DNA from: Nymphalis io
Taxonomy: Eukaryota; Arthropoda; Insecta; Lepidoptera; Nymphalidae
Direction: 5' to 3'
NCBI RefSeq assembly: GCF_905147045.1
Contig: NC_065893.1
Span: 3,410,001 to 3,474,000 of the forward strand
Length of the DNA stretch: 64,000 nucleotides
Below the pieces are notes generated by a model, which was given only the letters and a program-made list of their open reading frames with translations, had not been told where the DNA came from and did no database searches. This document shows positions 36,225-46,399 of the stretch, one piece after another. The position numbers and the translations under genes were made by a program. Each line of letters opens with the position of its first letter. The stretch's first letter is position 1.

Positions 36225-36745
36225 ATATTATAATAACATCTTTTAATTAATACCCTCAATAATAATAATAATAAATTTATTCTCTCCCACATACAATAAT
36301 GTTTACATTTTTTTTTTATAATATATATAAATACAGTTATATGTGTGAGACAGGAACCCAAACTAGGTTGCCCTGTGCTAAGGGTCTCCTGGCTCCCCCT
36401 CTTGAGTAAGAAACTATTTATTTTTTTTGACCATTACAGATTTACATACTTCATAAGATCTTCTAGTCAGCTATATCAATCAGTAAGGCCTTAATCCTGT
36501 GTTTTTTTTTAAAATGACGTTCAAAATGTAAAGTTTTCTGACTGCTAGAACATTTGCTTGCCTATATAGGTCTACAGTAGGAAATATGCGTGGCTTAGAG
36601 AGAGCTACTTTAAGTATCATTCTTTGAGCTCTTTCAACTTCAATTATGTGCGTTGAGTTAGAACCACCCCATACATTTATACAGTATGCTATTAAAGATT
36701 GACATAATGATGTATAAACAGTCCTGATGAGGTGAGGTCAATAGT
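36225..36745 (-). pseudogene. LINE 3' fragment (Jockey/CR1-type reverse transcriptase C-terminus)
   Basis: On minus, a broken frame reads TVYTSLCQSLIAYCINVWGG, then VERAQRMILKVALSKPRIFP and LYRQANVLAVRKLYILNVIL. This is the usual C-terminal region after the reverse transcriptase of Jockey/CR1-like LINEs. An A-run frameshift and stops follow. The 3' end is an AAT-type microsatellite at about 36254-36277, a tail form common in these LINEs. It is 5' truncated. Confidence 0.7.
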
Positions 36746-36823
36746 ACTTCAGTATATTAATTCAATCATTTTCTATTCGTGCATTTATGAATTACATGAA
36801 CTGACGGAATAATATGTTATACA

Positions 36824-37430
36824 GGTTACAGGGTAATATGTCACGATCCTTTTAAAGGGTTATAGTTCAGGACAATAGCTATCAAATGACCCCCAAAATG
36901 CTTATGCAAAAGTGTATCGTTTTCGAGTTATTAATTTTTTAATATTTTTTTTATTTAAAGGATGTTTAAGATTCTAAAATTCAATAAAAAAAAAATCAAC
37001 GTATTTTCCCTATTTTTTTTTGTATTTCTTGCTAGGGTACATCCTAGTTAATAATAACCAGTTATAAAACAAAAACAATCCTCAAGCGTTTTTAAATTAC
37101 AGATCCAAAACTGTACAACTTTTCGATTTTTAATTTTGATTCTTTAAGTTACTCGCAATTTTTTTGTAAAAATCACTATGGCTCTTATCGTGCGGATCAT
37201 TTTAAAAACATCTGCGTTTCCTTAGCTATCCATCGGTACATAAAAAGTACAGTAACAATCATAAACTCAGGAGAAAATTAGATAACAAAGAGACCAGGTA
37301 GGAAATTCTAAGAAATGCTATTGTTAAGAAATTAAATCTGGATCAAAGACAAAAGGACCTCAATGCAAAGTAGTTAAAGATTATTTTTAATAGGGGTAAT
37401 AGGTAAAAAAGGAGAGATAAACCAGAGCTG
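36824..37430 (+). repeat. Left long terminal inverted repeat
   Basis: Runs from GGTTACAGGG to AACCAGAGCTG. It is the reverse complement of 38302-38979 apart from one tandem duplication there. Confidence 0.93.
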
Positions 37431-37546
37431 TTTGTGGAATACTATTATCAATTCCTTTGAATTTACCGTCATTTTTTCTAATTTCCTTTTATCTCATTTC
37501 TTTTAGGAATAAGAGTAATAAAACCTTGTCGGGGTACAATTACGGG

Positions 37547-37584
37547 GTGCAAGTACAGTGAGTATTAACTCACTGTACTTGCAC
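37547..37584. repeat. Perfect hairpin, 17-bp arms, 4-nt loop
   Basis: GTGCAAGTACAGTGAGT, ATTA, then the exact reverse complement. It is located in the leader region before the transposase remnant. Confidence 0.95.
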
Positions 37585-37749
37585 TGCTCGTATAGTGTGG
37601 ACGCGCTTTAGTGAATATTCATCTCTTAAATTTTTGAAAAAAAACCGCTTCGTTTACTGGACTCTGTTTCTTACAACTTCGTGACTCGGCTAGCTAAAAG
37701 GAATTTGTGATTTGTGTTTATGATAACTTGGCGCGTAAAAAGGACTATT

Positions 37750-38216
37750 ATGGCTGCAGAACAAAATTCTTCTCGTCGTCCGTACTCTAATGAGGAATAC
37801 GCTGACATCTTATTTTGCTATGGATATTGTAACGGTGACGCCGCAGCTGCTCGTCGTGAGTATAATCGTCGATTTCCGGATCGCCGGACACCTGACAATA
37901 GTGTCTTTATTGGTGTGTATCGTCGAATTAGAGAAACTGGTCGCGTGCAAAGGAGACAATCTGATTCCGGACGCCCTCGTGTCCGTTCTCCAGATGAAGA
38001 AGATGTAATTATTCGTCATTTTCGAGAGGACCCTACAGTTTCCACCAATATTGTGGCAAACCAGTACAAACAATTGAAGAACTCAAAACAAGAATAATGA
38101 ATGCTGCAAATTCTATTCGACATAGCTTGAGTAGTGTTGTAGTAAAAAGTGAATTAAGAAAAAGAATGCGTATTTGTATACGAAATAGGGGATCTCATTT
38201 TGAACACGAATTATGA
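37750..38216 (+). pseudogene. Transposase remnant: N-terminal helix-turn-helix plus C-terminal tail
   Basis: From ATG 37750 the frame encodes about 105 residues: MAAEQNSSRRPYSNEEYADI, then FCYGYCNGDAAAARREYNRR, FPDRRTPDNSVFIGVYRRI and GRPRVRSPDEED. This matches the DUF4817-type helix-turn-helix found at the start of many insect transposases. At 38061 another frame takes over with PVQTIEELKTRIMNAANSI and ends RMRICIRNRGSHFEHEL, the usual C-terminal tail of the same proteins, with stop at 38214-38216. The roughly 200 residues between, including the catalytic acidic residues, are absent. The joint lies near 38055 and shifts frame, so no active enzyme is made. Confidence 0.8.
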
Positions 38217-38301
38217 ATAATAAACAGTGTAATTTCGAAAGTATGGAGTAACTAAAAAGATTAAGTATTTTGTTTTTGATTTAAATTCAAAATTGCAATG
38301 A

Positions 38302-38979
38302 CAGCTCTGGTTTATCTCTCCTTTTTTACCTATTACCCCTATTAAAAATAATCTTTAACTACTTTGCATTGAGGTCCTTTTGTCTTTGATCCAGATTTAA
38401 TTTCTTAACAATAGCATTTCTTAGAATTTCCTACCTGGTCTCTTTGTTATCTAATTTTCTCCTGAGTTTATGATTGTTACTGTACTTTTTATGTACCGAT
38501 GGATAGCTAAGGAAACGCAGATGTTTTTAAAATGATCCGCACGATAAGAGCCATAGTGATTTTTACAAAAAAATTGCGAGTAACTTAAAGAATCAAAATT
38601 AAAAATCGAAAAGTTGTACAGTTTTGGATCTGTAATTTAAAAACGCTTGAGGATTGTTTTTGTTTTATAACTGGTTATTATTAACTAGGATGTACCCTAG
38701 CAAGAAATAATAAAATAAAGATTGTTTTTGTTTTATAACTGGTTATTATTAACTAGGATGTACCCTAGCAAGAAATACAAAAAAAAAATAGGGAAAATAC
38801 GTTGATTTTTTTTTTATTGAATTTTAGAATCTTAAACATCCTTTAAATAAAAAAAAAATATTAAAAAATTAATAACTCGAAAACGATACACTTTTGCATA
38901 AGCATTTTGGGGGTCATTTGATAGCTATTGTCCTGAACTATAACCCTTTAAAAGGATCGTGACATATTACCCTGTAACC
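38302..38979 (-). repeat. Right long terminal inverted repeat, with tandem duplication
   Basis: Partner of 36824-37430. A unit of about 68 bp starting GATTGTTTTTGTTTTATAAC occurs at 38651 and again at 38719, joined by AATAAAATAAA. Only one copy is in the left arm. Confidence 0.93.
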
Positions 38980-38981
38980 CA

Positions 38982-40340
38982 TATATAAGTATTTTAAACA
39001 TTTTTTGTAAGCCTTATTTAATTTTCACCAATAATATAAAATACTACAACAGTATATTTCACACAACTGTTTTTATTTAATAAAACGTATAATCAATTAA
39101 ATATTTGCAAAATTAAAATTCAAACTTAGATGCTAATTTGTATGAAATTACAAAATTGTTTATAACCTTCATTAAATCATTTCTTCAATTATTTATTATT
39201 ATTACAACAGCATTATACACAATTACATTTATTGGATTATTTTTTTTTAATTTAGTTTAGTGCCAAAATTCATAGTTAAAATACCAATTTCACAAATATT
39301 TAGTCCAGGTAAAGAACAGGAAAAAACCAGCAATAAATGGCTTATAAAGATGGAAACTGTGCCTTGGCCTCAAATTGCTTAATATCAGGTTAAGGTTATG
39401 TATGTGGCGGATGTCTTGAATAAATTACGAATTAATAATAGTACACCTATGTATGTATGTTGGTACAAACATAATTATAATATACCAAGAATAGATGCAT
39501 CCAAATTGTATATCACCATAAATCGGTTTTCAATGCTTCACGGATGAGTAATGAAATGAGTTCTTACAGAATAGTACTATTTCTCATTTGCTGTATGTAT
39601 AATACCAATGTATGTCTAATAAAAATATTTAAATAAAATACAGTCGACTATACAACTCCAACCTTTTTAAGTCGGTTAAAGAAAACTATTTATGATCGAA
39701 TTGTTTTTTTCCGATATATTTTTTAGAAGTCATCGTTAAAAAAGTCTTAAAGATTTAAAGTGAAAATTAGCTTCTAATATTATAATGATTATATTTTGTG
39801 TACAATACTTGTTAATAATAGGGAAATTGTAAAACACTTAAGAGTTTTTATTGTAAGTCATTTGTCCTGTATATAATTATTTTATTCATAACTAATAATC
39901 GAATATACAAATGTCAAATAATAATATATAATGTAAAAATGAATTATATGTAAAGTTTTTATTAATTTAATTTAATGGTTTATCTGGTTTCTACACGTTA
40001 AAGGTACATCAAACCTATGATAATTTATTTTGTCTATGATTTGATTTACGCACACACGTAAACTGACATTACACAATAAAATTCAACATGGCTGTCTACC
40101 ACGGATGGGTTTCTTCGCGGCTATTTTTTCTCAATTTCTGTTTAATCTAGCTGTTATCGTTTATGGAAATACATTGTCTTATTTTAAATAATGTAAGTCA
40201 ATGTGCTTAATATAGATTTCTGCGTAAGTATGCCGTATATCGAGATTTTCGATTTGTTTTCTCCTGTATCCTTGACCGATCTGTAGAAGGCAATGTAGTT
40301 TATATATTTAGTGTTCTTATAAGGAGTCTTTACAGGTATT
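38982..40340. other. Gene-free stretch; promoter side of USP1
   Basis: AT-rich with no recognised element. The segment around 40085-40195 (CAACATGGCTGTCTACC, then a GTAAGT donor at about 40192) could be a non-coding first exon of USP1, spliced to an acceptor TTTACAG at about 40336. Confidence 0.4.
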
Positions 40341-40346
40341 CTGAAG

Positions 40347-43300
40347 ATGCCAGTTAATTCGCTGTCGGAAACAAAACAGGGAGTTCAAAAAGCTAAATTT
40401 TCACTATCACTTAATAGAAATAATGCAAAAGAATTAAACAACGAAAATAAGAAAGCTGCTAATTCAAAACAGACCTCTTCCCAAGAGTGTTTCGAAAATA
40501 AAGAAAATAAACCTTCGAAGAGGCCATTAAATAGCACTTACTTTAATACATTGAATGCAGCCAAGAGATTAAAACCTCTGACAGAAGCAGAGAAACATAC
40601 AGGTATTCTTGACATTATTTTGTTTCATTCGTAACTAAATTAAATGTAGTCCTTTAGATGCTAATAACATTCTATTAGGCTTAGAATATTGAATATTACA
40701 ACTATGTAATAAGTCCACTAAAAGAGGCCACTAGGTTTTCTACATTATTATATTCAACATAGTTTTAAAAAGATACACTAAATCCTGTCTCACTAGAATA
40801 ATATTTTTTATTGATATTACAGAAGGGTCAACCAAGTCCCAGCTGATTGTGCTTGAGCCGTCTCCAAGTAGCACTGCCATGTTGAATGGCCACCACCCAT
40901 CAGATAACCAATATGGAGGGAGTACACAATGGAAGACCCCCATTGCCACTCTCTCCAATCTTGGAAATACTTGTTTTTTAAATAGTGTGCTTTATACTTT
41001 AAGGTTTGTAGATGATTTTATTATTGATAATGATTCTCATAAGGAACATAATTTTCTCTGAGAACATTTTTTTTTTTAACTAAATGATTTTTATACATTT
41101 GAAACCAGGACAGCATTTCCTTGTCAGATAAACATTTAGAATACTTTGATAACATAACACAACTATCTAAATCGTAATACCATTTTTGATAAAGATAGAA
41201 TAGTGTCTGCAATTTTACAATATTAAAAGATATTATCATAAGTTAATCAGCCTCATAGGATTATTATATAGGGAAGCAATATTTACAGATATGCTCCACA
41301 ATTCGTCCACAACCTTCATCATCTGGTATCTGATCTTAGTAGAGTTGAGCAGAAACTTGGTAGTATCAGATTAAAAAGCTCTTCCCTGGGTCGCAGTGCA
41401 GCAGGACTTGCTTCATCTGGAACAAGATCTTGGAGCAGCAAGGATTTACTATCTTTAGGACAATCTGATAGTAGTGCTGGAAAGAGTAAAATACAGGTAA
41501 CCACTGATGATCATTATTTTATTTTCTATTAAATTATTACTTGTTTTGTAAAAAGTTAAAGACTCTAGAGGCAACAATTTAGATTCAAGGACTGGTTTAG
41601 TAATATGAGAAATGCTTTAATATACAAAAATTAGAGAATGAGTTTTGCAAGTCATATTTAACTTGTGTTTTAATATATTCTCATAAAAATATGCTCAATA
41701 TCGCAGCATATATTTTTAATATGTCTTGGTATATATACTATTCTTTGTAGTTATATTATTATTTACGGATTCATATTTTACAATTGTAATTTAAATTTTT
41801 GTAATTTTTTTATATGTGAGAGCTCTGAGAGCTTGCTGCTTTTTTAAGTCACACATACTGTGTAGGAATTTTACTAACTTATGTTATCAATTAATCTTAC
41901 CTTTCATGACCACTATATGTATATATATATATAAACATAAAAAAATCGTATGCCAAAAAGCTTGCCAGATTCATAGCCCTAACTTGTTAAATTATGAAGC
42001 TATATTTTTTTTGTTTAAGTCGAGATGGCCCAGTGGTAAGAACGCGTGAATCTTAACCGATGATCGTGGGTTCAAACCCGGGCAAGCACCTCTGAATTTA
42101 CATGTGCTTAATTTCTGTTTATAATTCATCTCGTGCTTTTCGGTGAAGGAAAACATCGTGAGGAAACCTGCATGTGTCTAATTTCATCGAAATTCTGCCA
42201 CATGTGTATTCCACCAACCCGCACTGGAGCAGCGTGGTGGAATAAGCTCCAAACCTTCTCCTCAAAAAGGGAGAGGAGGCCTTAGCCCAGCAGTGGGACA
42301 TTTACAGGCTGTTACTGTTACTATATTTTTTTTGTTTAATATATGACTTAAATTTGTAATAACAACATATACTCATTAATCATGTGATAAAAAGTATTGT
42401 TTACTTAAAAAAATATTTGCAGATCAGTGTTTTTGTTGAGATAATGTCAATAATATGTCTCATATAATCTGATAGCATTTATTCATGGCCATTGAACTAA
42501 TCTACTAAATAATAGGAGTAAATATGTACAATTTTCAGAAATAATGTTTGTATATTGACGAAAACAACTTATGCTCATTTTATAAGGTTTTTTGTCAAGA
42601 TATCCCAGTGGTTAGAACAACTGCATCATAACCGAACATTATTAGTTCAAACCCAAGCAAGAACTACTGAATGTTTATGTGGTTAATTTATGTTCATATT
42701 TCATGTTATCAATATCGATTTATGTTATATCTCATGCTCGATGGTGAAGGAGTTTGAGAGGAAACCTGCATATGCTGGATACAAATCTGCCACATATGTA
42801 TTCCCTAATCCACATTGGAGGATCTGGGTGGAATAATCTGTTAATGTTCTCAAATGGAGAGGTGGTCATATCTCAGCAGCGGGACATTTAGTCTGTTACT
42901 TCAGGGGGTTTTTTTAGTTTATTGCAAAAAATGCACAGCTAGCTTGTCTAACTTTAGAATAACGACTAATTAACAATAAAACAAAAAAATAATCGTTTAC
43001 TTGTAAATCGACAGATAGCAACAGAGAAACTTCACGAAACGTATTTGAGCTTGCGAGCAGCGGAAAGTAAATGTCTAAACAGTAGTGCAGCTGATGCAAA
43101 CCCTGAACCTTACGCCGCGGATGCCTTTCTTGCGGCACTGAGAGAAGTCAACTCAACTTTTGAAGGTACAATAAATATTATTAATACTCTTATTTACACT
43201 CAGAAGTATTTTAAAACTAAATAAATATAGGATAAAAAATGCTGTTATAATATAAACCTTTTTGAGATATTTTTACAATAAAAACTGGTCAGTCAGTTTT

Positions 43301-46233
43301 CGTATTTTGTGTATTGCTTAAAATTCCTTAGTGTTAAGTCCATAGCCCAAACCCCATTCGTAAAATACATTTTTTTCTCTGTTCTTTTCGCAGGTAACAG
43401 ACAACAAGATGCGCATGAGCTACTGGTGTGTATCCTGGACAGTATCCGCGAAACGTGTCGCGCGCTCAGTCAAAGAGCTTCACGTCTACCTTTACAGGAG
43501 AACGGAGACAGGTACGACACTCGTTTAAATTAGGGAAAATGTAATCATTACTTCATTCTTGGTTTCATTCATTTTAAAAGAATAAAACTTCAAGTAAATA
43601 CAAATTGCCTATCTATTCCTATATACATAGTACCTAAGCCGTTGAACATCGGATCTCGTATCGAAAATCAGACCACAACAATTTATTTATTTGGATACAT
43701 AACACACATTCAAAACACGCTTTACATCAACTTAAACTAACTATGCACAACCAATTACAGGAGAACACCATTCCCAAACACAATTACAAAATACATAAAT
43801 TTAAAAAAAGAAATAAATATTTCAATAAAAAACAAAAACAGAAACTAAAAGGCAGTAACTAATTAAATTTTTTAAACAAATTACCATTTTTACTAGAATA
43901 AAATCGGAATAAATCAGATTTTTTCATGAAGAATAAGAGCCCCAAATCACGACCAAATCAATGAATCGTAATGAACTATGAGTTTCAAAAGATGCATAGT
44001 TTTAAATTATTATTTGTTACTATTACTATATCAAATTAGTGTAATTATGGTATATTGGAATGCTTTATATTTGCAAAATTCAATAAAACATGTATCATAT
44101 TAATAAAAATTTACAAATACATTTCATTAATTTACCATTTCATGTTAAATTGACAGTAATGGCGTAGGTCGCCAGCCATGTCTGGATGGTGATGGCGGAA
44201 AGACATTAGGAAACTTACGCAAATCCTGGAAGAAACGCAAAGAAGTTAAAACGAATGATAAGCGTAATTCGCCTTTAGAAGAGCGACCACCTTCACCTGA
44301 CCCAGAAAAAGATGAAAGATCACGACCGGGATGGGATTTTGTGGCAGATGATTTTGAAGGTTTAACATAAAATATGTTTTTAAATTGTTTTAACATTTTC
44401 AACTGATGCGCCATATAATATACCTCAGTGATACTTTGCACGAAGCCTTACAAATGACTACAACAGTCCATTACATTTGATTCGGATGAAAGGTGCATGC
44501 AGAATTAATGTTCAAATTAAATTACAGCTTACATTGTTAATTGGATAAAGTGGCAACTTTATACGGGTGTGCATATTAAAATTAATTAAATCAAGTGCTT
44601 TATAACAAATGTTCAATATGCACCAACAGGTACGATGGTAGTAAGGACGATGTGTCTCGAATGTGAAGCTGTTACGGAGAAAGCGCAAGCGGTGTGCGAG
44701 CTGTGCGTGCCCGTCGGCGACGACGACGCTCCCGACGAGCCCTTCCGTGCCGCTTGCCTCTCCAGCGAATATTTACGGGATCAAAACAAGGTGACTTTGC
44801 TGACCTTGGCCAAGTGCCAACCTTAAAATATACAAAATTGAATACCTGCTATCTCTAACTTTTTCTTCTATAATAATAGAAGAAAAAAAAGTTATACATA
44901 CAGTCATATTCCATGTAAATCTTTTAGATAAAAAAATTACTGTAATATAAAATATTATATTTTAAACAATATTTTTATGTTATCTCGCGGTCAACTAATT
45001 AACAACTCAATTATTTATTAACTTTACAAAACTTCGAATTTATTTCTAGTATTGGTGTGAGCGTTGTCTACGTTACAACGAGGCGAGACGAAGTGTAGCA
45101 TACTCGCGACTGCCCAGGCTATTAGTACTCCAACTGAAGCGGTTCAGCGGCGGCATGGAGAAAATCACTAGACACGCACCCACTCCACTACTTATGCCTT
45201 GCTTTTGTGAGCCCTGTGCTAAACGGCCACCGGAACACCCACCTACGCATAGGTAATACTTCTCTCATTAATAGTTTACATATTTAAAAATATTTAACAA
45301 CTTGTATAGAAGTCATAAAACGATGGCCCACCCGATTTCAGATAATGTATTGTAAAATCTTCAGCTTTGAAATACGAGGATGGATGATATCTTCGTGTCA
45401 TGACATTTGAATGTCAAACGATATTTTGATTATAAAATCAACTGAGTTTTTTCGAATTAACTTTAGAACTATGGTGACATTCCTCATGTTCCTCATGTCA
45501 TGTTTTTGGGTTTACGCATTCTTGATTGGTCACTCACATGAATATGTGATATATTGCTGAAAACTCTTCTGAGAACACGGTAGAAAATTTAAGGCACATC
45601 ATTTTATAGGAAATGATAACTATATTCGTTATTTTACCCTAAAAAATCGTGAATATTTCCTAACCTTATCATTATAAATTAAAATGGTATAGAATTTGAC
45701 ATGATTAGAGATTTTATCCTACTATTATCGACAGATACATCTTGGTTCAAATATATTCATTAGAAAAAGCATCATAATCATCTAACGCCTACAAAGAATG
45801 GTTGTAAACATTTAACTTTTGTTCCAACTGTGCAGGTCAAATAATATATAATTTCAGATACATTCTTTGGGCAGTAATAATGCACCTCGGCCAGACTCTT
45901 ACCGGCGGTCACTACGTGGCGTACGCTCGCGACAGTTCGCACGGAGACAGCAAATGCGAACGCGAGGGCGGCGGTGACGCGACGAACACCAACAGCGGCT
46001 CGAGTTTCATGCGCACGCTGTTCAACCGCCAGCGGCCGCCTCCCGCTGGCTGCACCGCCAACGAGTGCTGCGTGCCGCGCCCGAGGCCCGAGGCCTGCTG
46101 GCTCGCCTGCGACGACGACCTCGTCAAGCCCATATCCAATGAAGAGTTCGAGGACCTTCTCTCTGCGGAGCCTAAGATGAGATCCGCCGCTACGCCTTAC
46201 CTCCTGTTTTACGTCAAAAGTGAAGTTGGCTAG
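40347..46233 (+). CDS. USP1: Ubiquitin carboxyl-terminal hydrolase 1-like, nine coding exons, 618 aa
   Basis: A cysteine protease that removes ubiquitin. USP1 family members act in the nucleus with WDR48/UAF1 on mono-ubiquitinated PCNA and FANCD2. Exons: 40347-40602, 40823-41003, 41289-41496, 43015-43165, 43394-43511, 44157-44359, 44630-44790, 45050-45252 and 45858-46233. The catalytic Cys is C136 in LSNLGNTCFLNSVLYTLR, the His is H512 in TLTGGHYVAYARD, and the Asp is within CWLACDDD (579-581). Gln-rich QQDAHELL and two CxxC pairs (MCLECE, WCERC) that form the zinc site are present, and the end TPYLLFYVKS is typical. The N-terminal 85 residues are Lys/Asn-rich and disordered. It is shorter than human USP1 (785 aa), mostly between His and Asp. 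The intron 6 donor (GTTTAA) is weak. Naming rests on catalytic-domain motifs; USP12/46-type was considered less likely. Confidence 0.88.
42018..42328 (+). mobile_element. tRNA-derived SINE family B, full-length, in USP1 intron 3
   Basis: The head has an A box (TGGCCCAGTGG) and a B box (GGGTTCAAACCC). The body passes through CATCGTGAGGAAACCTGCATG and CCACATGTGTATTCCACC to CCTTAGCCCAGCAGTGGGAC and a GTTACTGTTACTA tail. It is the best reference copy here and is in the same orientation as the host gene. Confidence 0.92.
42592..42905 (+). mobile_element. Family B SINE, second copy in USP1 intron 3
   Basis: Diverged copy with ATATCCCAGTGGTTAGAAC, TTAGTTCAAACCCAAGC, and a body ending TCTCAGCAGCGGGACATTTAG. 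It lies about 260 bp after the first copy in the same orientation. Confidence 0.85.
43566..44100. other. USP1 intron 5, no recognised element
   Basis: AT-rich intronic DNA. Nothing identified. Confidence 0.4.
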
Positions 46234-46386
46234 TCGTTGTCGTCCCGACTCTGTCGAGACTCACGGCGACGCAGCAGCTTTAAACGAAATAGTCATGTAG
46301 TCGATTGGTACGTTACCAATCGATCACTTCACTTGAGTCGAGGAATAAGTGATGCATATTTCTTGTAGATTTATTTGATGATTTTT

Positions 46387-46392
46387 AATAAA
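46387..46392 (+). terminator. Candidate USP1 poly(A) signal
   Basis: AATAAA 154 nt after the stop codon. Confidence 0.5.
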
Positions 46393-46399
46393 AAGCGAC

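Larger units (their letters stand above)
36822..38981 (+). mobile_element. 2.16-kb transposon with ~600-bp terminal inverted repeats, internally deleted
   Basis: Left repeat 36824-37430 and right repeat 38302-38979 are inverted copies. All stretches I compared base by base were identical, apart from a tandem duplication in the right arm (38651-38777). The ends read GGTTACAGGGTAATATG. TA lies just outside on both sides if two mismatched bases are counted as terminal, which fits a Tc1/mariner-like TA target. The 870-bp centre holds a 17-bp-arm hairpin (37547-37584) and a transposase remnant with the head and tail but no catalytic core. It is therefore a non-autonomous deletion derivative, and young by its repeat identity. 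Confidence 0.88.
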
